From: Verrucomicrobiota bacterium
GTDB lineage: Bacteria; Verrucomicrobiota; Verrucomicrobiia; Methylacidiphilales; UBA1321
Assembly (NCBI GenBank): GCA_013286145.1
Contig: JABDGH010000007.1
Coordinates: 1 to 64,000 of the forward strand
Length of the DNA: 64,000 bases
Reading direction: 5' to 3'
Part shown: in pieces, positions 49,051 through 58,583 of the stretch
Layout: every line of letters starts with the position of its first letter
How positions within the stretch are numbered: position 1 is the stretch's first letter
Translations under genes and position numbers: made by a program
The notes under the pieces: model-generated
What the model saw: only the letters and a program-made list of their open reading frames with translations
What the model was told of the DNA's origin: nothing
The model's database searches: none

Positions 49051-49980
49051 ATGTCATATCGCGCGCTCTGGCAGACTCTGCACGACCCCACCCGCCTGCG
49101 CATTCTTGCGTTGTTGGAGGAGGAAGAGCTTTCCGTCGCGGAGTTGCAGGAAATCCTGCATCTCGGCCAGTCGCGAATTTCGACCCACCTGGCCCATCTC
49201 CGGCGCGTGGGGCTGGTTCAGCCACGCCGCGAAGGTAAACGCACTTACTACTCGCTCGTAAAAAAATTAACGAAGGAGTCGCGCCAAATTCTCGAATCGG
49301 CATTGCTGACCCTCACCGAAGTGCCGGGAGCCAAGGCCGATTCCGCCGGGTTGAAACTTGCGCTCGAAAAACGACGCACCGCCGCACGTGATTACTTCAA
49401 CCGCGTCGCCGGCCGCCTCGGCAAAAGTTTTTGCCCGGGCCGTACCTGGACTGAGATTGGGCCCCTGCTCGCGCAATTAATCCCGCGCGTTGTTGTGGCG
49501 GACCTTGGTGCAGGAGAAGGCTGGCTTTCTCAACTGCTCGCCCGTCGTGCGGAAAAAGTAATCGCCGTCGATAACTCACCCAAGATGATCGCCTTTGGCC
49601 GGGCGGAATCGAAAAAAAAGAACATCCCCAATCTCGAATACCGGCTCGGCGACCTGGCCGATCCCCCGATCCCGCCCCGTAGCGTCGATATCGTTATTCT
49701 CAGCCAGGCGCTGCATCACACCGCCAATCCCCAGCAAGCCGTCGCCGCTGCCGCAAAACTTCTGCGCAAGGGCGGACGCCTCGTGGTGCTCGATCTCAAC
49801 CAGCATCATTTTGACCAGGCCCGCGAGCTTTACGGCGATTACTGGCTTGGCTTCAGCGAGTCCGACCTGCACGAATGGCTAACCGCTGCGGGTTTGCAGC
49901 AGATCGAAGTACAGCTTCTCACCCCCGAGGCCGAATCGCCTCATTTCCAGCCCACTTTGGCCAGCGGCGTGGCGGCGTAA
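49051..49980 (+). CDS. ArsR-type HTH fused to SAM methyltransferase
   Basis: 309 residues. Residues 1-75 are a winged helix of ArsR/SmtB type (LWQTLHDPTRLRILALLEEE, LSVAELQEILHLGQSRISTH, LRRVGLVQPRREGKRTYYSL). Residues 140-300 form a class I methyltransferase (VVADLGAGEGWLSQLLARRA, VIAVDNSPKMIAFGRAESKK, VILSQALHHTANPQQAVAAA). A SAM-binding module on the repressor suggests sensing of SAM/SAH or methyl transfer. GAGAGGAAA precedes the ATG. No metal-resistance gene is adjacent. Confidence 0.88.
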   Translation: MSYRALWQTLHDPTRLRILALLEEEELSVAELQEILHLGQSRISTHLAHLRRVGLVQPRREGKRTYYSLVKKLTKESRQILESALLTLTEVPGAKADSAGLKLALEKRRTAARDYFNRVAGRLGKSFCPGRTWTEIGPLLAQLIPRVVVADLGAGEGWLSQLLARRAEKVIAVDNSPKMIAFGRAESKKKNIPNLEYRLGDLADPPIPPRSVDIVILSQALHHTANPQQAVAAAAKLLRKGGRLVVLDLNQHHFDQARELYGDYWLGFSESDLHEWLTAAGLQQIEVQLLTPEAESPHFQPTLASGVAA

Positions 49981-50002
49981 ATCGAGACACGAACGAGAGG
50001 GT

Positions 50003-51778
50003 TCATTTCGCACCTCCCCTGGCTTCAATCATGGCCTTCATTTTAGCCAGGTTGTTTCGCGCGTTGATTGAATTGGGATTCAGCCGCACAGCCTCCTGGA
50101 ATTGGAAAATCGCGGCGTCCACTTCCCCTTTTTGATAAAGGAGAACGCCGAGGCCGTTGTGGGCTTCGACATAGTTGGGTTTGATTTCCAGCGCTTTTTG
50201 ATACTCGGCCATCGCTTCCTCCATTTGGCCCCTCTGAAAAAAACAATTGCCCAGGCTGTTGTGGGCCTCGGCGTAGTTGGGGTTGATTTCCAGCGCCTTT
50301 TGGAACTGCTCCTTCGCATCGTACACCTCTCCCTTCTGAAACAGGGCAATGCCGAAGTCATTGCGCGCGTGCTCATCATTTGGACTGATTTCCTGGGCTT
50401 TTTGATATTCGGCGATGGCCTCGTCCAGCCGTCCTCTTTGGAAGAAAGCCATGCCAAGACTGTTATGAGCTACCGAGGAACGAGGACTTACTTGAATCGT
50501 GTCGGTCCAAAGAGAGAGATCATTGGCGAAAACTTTTTCACGGGTCAGGGTGAGAAAAGCCAAAGGCAGGAGGACTCCTGCACAGGGTGCCATCGCCAAC
50601 CAAAATCCCCGGTTCGATCTCAGCAGCAGGAGAAGCAAGGCCAGCAGTTGCATCGCAACTCCCAGCAGGGATAAATAATAAAAACGGTCAGCCAGCGGAC
50701 GGTTGAGCGGGATGAAATTGGAAACGGTCACGAGCCCCAGCCAATAAATGGCAACGCCCAAAGCACCCACCCGACTTTTGCAAGCCAGACAGATTTGAAG
50801 CAAAACCACCACGATCAGAATCACCAGCGCGAGGGCCGTCGATATCCTGTTCACATTCTCTATCGTGTAATCAGCCGAGAGGTGCGTTGGCCAGAGCAGT
50901 TTGCCCATCATGAAAACCCATAAACGCGGCTGGATCAAAAAGACCCGGAAGAACGATCCCCCGAGATAGTGCAAATGAACCTGACCTGATGGAGCCAAAA
51001 GAAACCGTGCCGCCAGGAAAACAACCGTCACTGCCGTTGCGGCACCCAAAAACAAAAACCACGGTCTTTTTTCTTCCCGACGTCGAAATAGGAACCAGTA
51101 GATGACTAGGAGAAGTGGCGTGGCAATTCCCGATTCCTTGCACGTCACCGAGGCAAAGGCGCAAAACGCAGCGACGCTTCCGATTGTGATCGCTGAACGC
51201 TTATCCTTGGGATCAAAAGTTATCGCCGCTAAAAACGCCACCAAGGTGAAAAACGTCACCAAAAGGCTCGAGCTATAACTTATTTCAGCAACCGACTCCA
51301 CCGCGATGGGATGCAGCGCAAAAATCAGCGTGACCGCCGCCATCGCCATTTGGACTTTCAGGATGCTGCTTTTGCCCAGGCCTGTTATTTCCGTTGCGAT
51401 CAAGCGGCATAACAACACATACAATAGAGCGACGTTTACCGCATGGAGCAGATTACTGCATAAATGATAGCCAAGCGCGTGCTTACCGCAGATGGCGGCG
51501 ATCAGCATCAAATAGAGCATCTCTCCCGGACGAGACCCGAGGATGAGATTCATTCCCAATACTTTCAGCGAGAGAACCGCCGGTAGATTGGACAGGGACG
51601 TGATAAATCCTTCATCAATGATTTCCAGGCGGGCGTCATAAACAAAGCCCGATTTGAGCGACGGCCAATAGGCCATAAAAGCAACCACTGCCAGCACGAG
51701 AGCCACCCACGCATCCGAAGGCGACACTCGAAAAATCGATTTTAAAGGAGAATCTTGCGGATCGCGGGCGGGCGTCAT
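50003..51778 (-). CDS. Membrane-TPR protein, paralogue E (4 TPRs), outside the array
   Basis: 591 residues. The membrane half is strongly similar to paralogues A-D (FVYDARLEIIDEGFITSLSN, LHPIAVESVAEISYSSSLLV, YWFLFRRREEKRPW), but the N-terminus is different (MTPARDPQDSPLKSIFRVSP instead of MAKRS). Four TPR units form the tail (for example NSLGNCFFQRGQMEEAMAEY). It keeps the full leader box at 51794-51828. It has been moved or duplicated about 13 kb from the array, next to rpsT. Confidence 0.85.
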   Translation of the reverse strand: MTPARDPQDSPLKSIFRVSPSDAWVALVLAVVAFMAYWPSLKSGFVYDARLEIIDEGFITSLSNLPAVLSLKVLGMNLILGSRPGEMLYLMLIAAICGKHALGYHLCSNLLHAVNVALLYVLLCRLIATEITGLGKSSILKVQMAMAAVTLIFALHPIAVESVAEISYSSSLLVTFFTLVAFLAAITFDPKDKRSAITIGSVAAFCAFASVTCKESGIATPLLLVIYWFLFRRREEKRPWFLFLGAATAVTVVFLAARFLLAPSGQVHLHYLGGSFFRVFLIQPRLWVFMMGKLLWPTHLSADYTIENVNRISTALALVILIVVVLLQICLACKSRVGALGVAIYWLGLVTVSNFIPLNRPLADRFYYLSLLGVAMQLLALLLLLLRSNRGFWLAMAPCAGVLLPLAFLTLTREKVFANDLSLWTDTIQVSPRSSVAHNSLGMAFFQRGRLDEAIAEYQKAQEISPNDEHARNDFGIALFQKGEVYDAKEQFQKALEINPNYAEAHNSLGNCFFQRGQMEEAMAEYQKALEIKPNYVEAHNGLGVLLYQKGEVDAAIFQFQEAVRLNPNSINARNNLAKMKAMIEARGGAK

Positions 51779-51793
51779 GGAATCTTGCCTGCT

Positions 51794-51828
51794 AGGATGA
51801 ACACTTTTGATCTTCCTAGAAGCAGATT
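51794..51828 (-). promoter_or_regulatory. Conserved leader box upstream of paralogue E
   Basis: In coding sense AATCTGCTTCTAGGAAGATC then AAAAGTGTTCATCCT, 15 nt before the ATG, although the coding N-terminus has changed. This separation of leader and N-terminus argues for selection on the box itself. Confidence 0.65.
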
Positions 51829-51917
51829 TATTCTTTATTTCAGAGCCTGATCACGTTGTTCCCACGGGAAAACGCAAAAACTGCTCCAGCTCCTTTAGGA
51901 GCTTGTTGAAAAGGCCT

Positions 51918-52057
51918 GTCATCCCGAGCTTGTCGAGGGATCAGACACGTTTTATTTTCCTGAAAACCTGACAATTACAAAAAGACATTGCATTTCCAAT
52001 TGTCCAATTTATTGATCGTCCATAACGCGTCTGATCCCTCGACAAGCTCGGGATGAC
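51918..52057. repeat. Palindromic intergenic repeat, 140-bp family (copy 2)
   Basis: GTCATCCCGAGCTTGTCGAG... on the left and its complement ending at 52057. The centre shares TTGTCCAATTTATTGATCGTC with copy 3. It fills the gap of about 360 bp between paralogue E and rpsT. Confidence 0.9.
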
Positions 52058-52137
52058 GAGTTTTAAAAAGCCTTTTCAGCAAACTCTTAATAAACCCGCG
52101 TTGACATCCCTTTAACTTTCAGCCAGTTTCGCGGGCT

Positions 52138-52407
52138 ATGGCTAATACTCGTTCCGCCGCCAAACAGGCTCGCGCCGCGCTCCGTCGCCGCGCTCTTAAT
52201 CGCTCTCAGCTCAGCACCGTGCGTACTTCTGAAAAGAAAATCCGCTCCCTGGTCAAAGCCGGTAATACGGACGAAGCCTCCAAGCTTCTCTCCAAGTTTC
52301 ACTCGCAAATTGATCGTGCCGCCAAGAAGGGTGTCGTCCACAAGAACACCGCATCGCGTCACAAACAGCGCGTCGCCGCCCTTCTAAAGCCCGCCAAAAA
52401 AGCCTAA
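52138..52407 (+). CDS. rpsT: 30S ribosomal protein S20
   Basis: 89 residues: MANTRSAAKQARAALRRRAL at the start, then RTSEKKIRSLVKAGNTDEAS and AAKKGVVHKNTASRHKQRVA, the S20 family end. Binds 16S rRNA early in 30S assembly. Monocistronic between a repeat and lptD. Confidence 0.96.
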   Translation: MANTRSAAKQARAALRRRALNRSQLSTVRTSEKKIRSLVKAGNTDEASKLLSKFHSQIDRAAKKGVVHKNTASRHKQRVAALLKPAKKA

Positions 52408-52504
52408 GCGCGGCCATCAAGCCCAAAAGTGCTCCCCGGCTCAATTGCCGTACGCAGCACTTTCTTATTGGCACACTTAGGCGGCACTGCTACCACTTTG
52501 TCAC

Positions 52505-54889
52505 TTGAGGACATTGCGTCTTACCCCACTTTTTACAGTCTTTTGTGTAATCTGCACAATAGGTGGACTGCCTTTACCGGCCCAGGACGCCCCTACTGTC
52601 TCGACCACTCCTCCCACCAGTAGCGCTGCCGATGCTGCTGTCGTCATCACAGCAGATGGTCGCAACACCTACATGGGGCAGATCGCCACGGCTGACGACA
52701 ACGTGGTCATGCGCTCCAAGGGCGATGTTATTTATGCCGACCATGTCATCTATGACCGCTCGACCCGGATTCTCACGGCCACCGGCAATGTCCGCATCTT
52801 TAGTGGAGCTAAAGTTTATCGGGGCGACAGCATCACCTACAATCTCGACACCAAGGCGATCACCTCCGCTATCTTTTTTGGGGAAGAATACCCGAAGTTT
52901 GTCTCCGGCAAACAGGTCACCACGCCCGAGTTCAGCCATTACCGTTTAACCAACGCCACGTTCACCACCAACAATCGCGAAAAGCCAAGCTTCCACATGG
53001 AAGCAAGCACGGTGGAGTATCGCCCGAACAACGAGGTCGTGCTCAAGAATGTCGTGCTCTATGTCGGCGATGTCCCGATTTTCTATTTCCCGATTTTTGT
53101 TCAGTCCCTCACCGATAACCGACCGGCTTATCAATTGGAAATCGGCAACACCGGCCGCTTTGGTGGGTTCATCGACAACAAATACAATTGGGTCGCCGAT
53201 GACAAATTGCGCGGCTCGTTGATCTTCGATGCCCGCGAAAAGCGCGGTTATGCCAGCGGTCTCAACGTCCAATATTTCCCCAGCCAAAACAGTGACATCC
53301 TGCTTAAGACCTATTACGCGCAAGACAACCTCTACTCGAAAACCGACTCCGGCATCCCCAATGCACCGGCACACGGCAACATCAACGACGGGAGTGTCTA
53401 TGACGGCGTGCCCTACGACAATCGTTACCGGGTCGCCTACCAGCATCACCTCCAGTTCGGCCCCGATTTCTCCTCCATCGCCGACTTGAACCTTTGGAGC
53501 GATCCTTGGATCACCCGCGATTATTTTTCCGGCGAATACCAACAGGAAAATCAGCCCGCCAATTTTGTCAGTCTTAACCAGTACAACCCCAATTTCACCA
53601 TCTCCCTGCTGGCCAGCCCGCAGGTCAACCCGTTCTTTGAAACCGTCGAGCGACTGCCCGAGTTCATGGTCGAATCGAAACAGCAAAAGATTTTTGGCAC
53701 ACCCATCGAATATTCGAGTCAAAGCAGCGTCGTGAATTTTGAACGCCATTATGCGGACCTGAACTATTTCCGATCACCGGGCAATTACATCTACAACTCC
53801 TTCCCAGCCACGACAGCCTACGATTACTACCATCCCGGCAGCCAGGCCTACCGCTACAATACCGCCCAGATGAACAATTACAGCGCCTATCGCTACGACA
53901 GCTACCACGAGTTCACCTACCCGCATCAATACTTCAACTTCCTCTCCCTGACGCCGCGCGTGGGTGGCCGTTTCACCTACTACTCCGATGACAACCGGGA
54001 CATCACCGATACCGTCAACAACAACGGCCTCGCCAACGACAGGGTCAATAATCCCCGCGCCCGATTGGCGGGAGACATCGGGTTGGAAGGCGATTTCAAG
54101 ATTTCGCGCACCTGGCTCGATGTAAACGAACCCAGCCTGGGCATCAACGGCATCCGCCACGTGGTTGAACCGTTCTTTAACGCCCAGTACGCCCCTTCGC
54201 CCACGGTCACCCCGAATGAAATCCGCGGTTTCGACAACCGCCTCTATTCCACCCAGCTTCAACCCATTAATTGGACCGATTACAATTCGATTGATTCGAT
54301 CGACAAACAGGAGGTCGTTCGTTTCGGCGCGCGGAACAAGATTCAAACGAAACGCGATGGCATCAACTACGATCTGCTCGACTGGGACACGTATGCCGAT
54401 GCCGATTTCGATCACAACTTCAGCTCCTCAACCCCGAACAGCACGATGAGCAATCTCTTCAACGACATCCGTTTTAATCCGACCCCTCAATTTCAATTCC
54501 ACTCCTTCAACGCGCTCGATGTCAGTGGCGGCGGTTACAACGAAATGGATAACGATGTGACCTGGTCGCCCGATCCCTCCCTGCGCTTCACCGTGGGAGA
54601 TCATTACATCAATCACAGTGCTTTCTTTACCAACAGCAACAACATCGCGCTCGATCTCTTCTACCGGATGAACGAACACTGGCAGGTTGAAGGCCAGGAA
54701 CAGTTTGAGGCGGCAACCGGGCGGCTCCAGCTCCAGCAATACACGCTCTACCGCGATCTGGACGCCTGGCAACTCGCGGTAACCTACGCGGATAGCGAAA
54801 TTAATAATGGGCAAAGCGACCACGCCATCTATTTCTCCCTCACCCTCAAGGCCTTCCCGCAGTACGAACTGCACACCCCCCGGCTGTAA
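52505..54889 (+). CDS. lptD: LPS-assembly protein LptD (OstA-like)
   Basis: 794 residues; the start is a TTG (52505 or 52514; GAGG lies before the second). A signal peptide (LTPLFTVFCVICTIGGLPLP) is followed by an OstA/LptA-like domain (DNVVMRSKGDVIYADHVIYD, ILTATGNVRIFSGAKVYRGD), then a long beta-barrel region rich in aromatic and Asn residues with many alternating strands. LptD passes LPS to the outer leaflet with LptE. No ORF for LptE is obvious nearby. The four Cys used for disulfides in E. coli are not evident. Confidence 0.85.
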   Translation: MRTLRLTPLFTVFCVICTIGGLPLPAQDAPTVSTTPPTSSAADAAVVITADGRNTYMGQIATADDNVVMRSKGDVIYADHVIYDRSTRILTATGNVRIFSGAKVYRGDSITYNLDTKAITSAIFFGEEYPKFVSGKQVTTPEFSHYRLTNATFTTNNREKPSFHMEASTVEYRPNNEVVLKNVVLYVGDVPIFYFPIFVQSLTDNRPAYQLEIGNTGRFGGFIDNKYNWVADDKLRGSLIFDAREKRGYASGLNVQYFPSQNSDILLKTYYAQDNLYSKTDSGIPNAPAHGNINDGSVYDGVPYDNRYRVAYQHHLQFGPDFSSIADLNLWSDPWITRDYFSGEYQQENQPANFVSLNQYNPNFTISLLASPQVNPFFETVERLPEFMVESKQQKIFGTPIEYSSQSSVVNFERHYADLNYFRSPGNYIYNSFPATTAYDYYHPGSQAYRYNTAQMNNYSAYRYDSYHEFTYPHQYFNFLSLTPRVGGRFTYYSDDNRDITDTVNNNGLANDRVNNPRARLAGDIGLEGDFKISRTWLDVNEPSLGINGIRHVVEPFFNAQYAPSPTVTPNEIRGFDNRLYSTQLQPINWTDYNSIDSIDKQEVVRFGARNKIQTKRDGINYDLLDWDTYADADFDHNFSSSTPNSTMSNLFNDIRFNPTPQFQFHSFNALDVSGGGYNEMDNDVTWSPDPSLRFTVGDHYINHSAFFTNSNNIALDLFYRMNEHWQVEGQEQFEAATGRLQLQQYTLYRDLDAWQLAVTYADSEINNGQSDHAIYFSLTLKAFPQYELHTPRL

Positions 54890-54937
54890 CTGGGTCTTGC
54901 CGAGTCCCCCCGGCCTCGGCACACTATCCATCCCTTT

Positions 54938-56224
54938 ATGAACCTTGCCATTATCGGATCAGGCTATGTTGGACTGGTCACCGGTGCCTGTTTTGCAGAA
55001 GTAGGCCACCGCGTGATCTGCGTGGATAACGACCTTAAAAAAGTCCATCAGCTTCAGGATGGACACATCCCCATTTACGAACCGGGACTCGAAGAGCTGG
55101 TCAAAAAGAATGTGGCTGCCGGACGACTCTCCTTCACCGCTGCGATCGGCGAAGCCGTTGATGTCTCCAAGGTAATCTTCATTGCCGTGCCCACGCCGCC
55201 CCAGCCGGATGGCAGCGTTGACCTGAGCTTCGTCGAGGGTGTCGCCCGCGAGATCGCCGTGCACATCAAGGAATACCGGATCGTCGTCGATAAAAGCACC
55301 GTGCCCGTCAAGACCGGGGAAAAGGTCGCCCAGACGATCCAGCGCTACAATCCCGGTGCGCCCATTGATGTGGTGAGCAACCCCGAATTCCTGCGCGAAG
55401 GTTCCGCGGTCGAGGATCTCATGAAACCGGATCGCATTGTCATCGGCGTCTCCTCAGATCGGGCCGTGGGTCCAATGAAGGAAATTTACGCACCCTTCAA
55501 GGCCCCCATTCTGGTCACCGATCTCAACTCCGCAGAATTGATCAAGCATGCCTCCAACAGTTTCCTTGCGCTCAAAATTTCCTACATCAATGCCGTCGCC
55601 GCCATTTGCGAGGCTTCCGGTGCCAATGTTGAGCGTGTGGCCGAAGGCATGGGAGCGGACAAACGCATCGGTCGCGCCTTTTTAAATACGGGTATCGGTT
55701 ACGGCGGCTCGTGTTTCCCGAAGGACCTCTCCGCTTTCATCCGCATCTCCGAGGAACTTGGTTACAATTTCCGCCTGTTGAAGGAAGTCGAGGCGATCAA
55801 TCACGATCAAAAGGAACGCTTCCTCAAAAAGATTCGCGAATCGCTGTGGGTTCTTCGTCACAAGAAAATCGGCGTGCTCGGCCTCGCCTTCAAGGGCAAC
55901 ACCGATGACGTGCGCAGCAGCGTCGCCATCAGCATTGTCCAGCAACTAATCTCCGAGGGCGCTGAGGTTCGCGCCTACGACCCCCAGGCCATGGAAAAAG
56001 CCCACCCCCTGGTGCCCGAGGCAAAAATGGTCACCACTCCCGAGGAAGTCGCCGACGGGGCCGATGCCCTCCTCCTTCTCACCGAATGGAACGAATTCAA
56101 GTCCCTCCCCTGGCTTGCCCTCAAGAAGCGCATGTTAAGCCCGCTGCTCTTTGACGGACGCAATCTTCTCGACCCGGACGAAATCCGCGCACTGGGCTTC
56201 ACCTACACCAGTATCGGGCGCTGA
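54938..56224 (+). CDS. ugd: UDP-glucose 6-dehydrogenase
   Basis: Oxidises UDP-glucose to UDP-glucuronate, a precursor of acidic polysaccharides. 428 residues: NAD-binding MNLAIIGSGYVGLVTGACFA; PTPPQPDGSVDLSFVEGVAR; STVPVKTGEK; NPEFLREGSAVEDLMKPDRI; and the active-site region GIGYGGSCFPKDLSAFIRIS with the catalytic Cys. The C-terminal domain has IGVLGLAFKGNTDDVRSSVA. Preceded by lptD and followed by purA; it may share a transcript with lptD. Confidence 0.96.
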   Translation: MNLAIIGSGYVGLVTGACFAEVGHRVICVDNDLKKVHQLQDGHIPIYEPGLEELVKKNVAAGRLSFTAAIGEAVDVSKVIFIAVPTPPQPDGSVDLSFVEGVAREIAVHIKEYRIVVDKSTVPVKTGEKVAQTIQRYNPGAPIDVVSNPEFLREGSAVEDLMKPDRIVIGVSSDRAVGPMKEIYAPFKAPILVTDLNSAELIKHASNSFLALKISYINAVAAICEASGANVERVAEGMGADKRIGRAFLNTGIGYGGSCFPKDLSAFIRISEELGYNFRLLKEVEAINHDQKERFLKKIRESLWVLRHKKIGVLGLAFKGNTDDVRSSVAISIVQQLISEGAEVRAYDPQAMEKAHPLVPEAKMVTTPEEVADGADALLLLTEWNEFKSLPWLALKKRMLSPLLFDGRNLLDPDEIRALGFTYTSIGR

Positions 56225-57520
<1,296 letters not shown>

Positions 57521-57534
57521 TCTTTAAAAAACCT

Positions 57535-57560
57535 TGTCATCCTGAGCTTGTCGAAGGATC
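57535..57560. repeat. Single arm of the 108-bp palindromic repeat
   Basis: GTCATCCTGAGCTTGTCGAAGGATC at 57535-57560, identical to the arms at 7841 and 11227 but with no opposite arm. A remnant, or an incomplete insertion. Confidence 0.75.
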
Positions 57561-57622
57561 TCTAACTATTCTTTTCCTGGTATCTTTTAAGTAAAAATAG
57601 TCGGAGATTCCCACAGCATAAA

Positions 57623-58348
57623 ATGAGTCCCACTCCCACTTATAAATTTGGCAAAATTCCCCGGCATGTCGCCATCATCATGGACGGCAATGGGCGCTGG
57701 GCCAAGGCCAAGAATATGATCCGCGTGCAGGGCCATCGCGCCGGGGCCGAATCGGTGCGGGATGTCGTCAAGGCCGCAGGCGAATTCGGCGTGAAGTACC
57801 TGACCCTGTATGCCTTCTCGGTCGAAAACTGGAAACGTCCCAAGAGCGAAATCAATACCCTGATGGGGCTGCTGGAAAATTTTCTCCGCGATGAATTGCC
57901 GGACATGATTAAAAATAACGTCAGGCTCCAGGCCATCGGACGCCTCTCCGACCTGCCCGAAAATGTGCGCGACCAATTGCATCAGTGCATTCAGGCCACT
58001 CGCCAGAACACCGGCCTAATTCTCATTCTCGCGCTCAGTTATAGCGGGCGCGTGGAAATCATCGAAGCGGTTCACTCGATCATCCGTGAAATCAAACTCG
58101 GCCATCTCGACAGCGCGCAAATCGACGAACAAGTCTTCAACCATCATCTCTACACGCGCTACTACCCCGATCCCGACCTCCTCATCCGCACCAGCGGTGA
58201 AATGCGCCTGAGCAATTTCCTCCTCTGGCAACTTTCCTACACGGAAATTTACATCACGCCCACGCTCTGGCCCGATTTCCGCCGCCACCACTTTGCCGAG
58301 GCGCTCATCGACTACGGCCAACGCCAGCGCCGTTTTGGCAGTCTCTGA
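57623..58348 (+). CDS. uppS: Isoprenyl transferase (undecaprenyl diphosphate synthase)
   Basis: Builds the lipid carrier for peptidoglycan and O-polymer synthesis from FPP and isopentenyl diphosphate. 241 residues: PRHVAIIMDGNGRWAKAKN (catalytic Asp), GHRAGAESVRDVVKAAGEFG, YLTLYAFSVENWKRPKSEIN and the late DLLIRTSGEMRLSNFLLWQL with YTEIYITPTLWPDF. The length is normal. Follows purA after about 100 bp. Confidence 0.97.
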   Translation: MSPTPTYKFGKIPRHVAIIMDGNGRWAKAKNMIRVQGHRAGAESVRDVVKAAGEFGVKYLTLYAFSVENWKRPKSEINTLMGLLENFLRDELPDMIKNNVRLQAIGRLSDLPENVRDQLHQCIQATRQNTGLILILALSYSGRVEIIEAVHSIIREIKLGHLDSAQIDEQVFNHHLYTRYYPDPDLLIRTSGEMRLSNFLLWQLSYTEIYITPTLWPDFRRHHFAEALIDYGQRQRRFGSL

Positions 58349-58509
58349 GGTAGCCGTCGCAGGCCCTGCGACGGTAAAGCTCGGAAGTGCCGCTTTAAGA
58401 TTCCGTCATCCTGAGCTTGTCGAAGGATCGGCTTCCAGAAAGCGTACGCTTTACCCTACAGGTATAGGCTTACCGGGGACTGATCCTTCGACAACCTCAG
58501 GATGACGGA
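58348..58509. repeat. Two joined repeats: half of a GGTAGCC repeat, then 108-bp palindrome copy 3
   Basis: AGGTAGCCGTCGCAGGCCCTGCGACGG at 58348-58375 matches one arm of the repeat at 29125. A full 108-bp palindrome, 58402-58509, follows with a single mismatch in its right arm. The palindrome centre matches copies 1 and 2. Confidence 0.8.
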
Positions 58510-58583
58510 ACGGCTGATTAGCACCCTAATGTAATCGCGTCGAGCTTGCCGTTAGTGGCTAACTTCATTTAGCGTCCTTTTCC

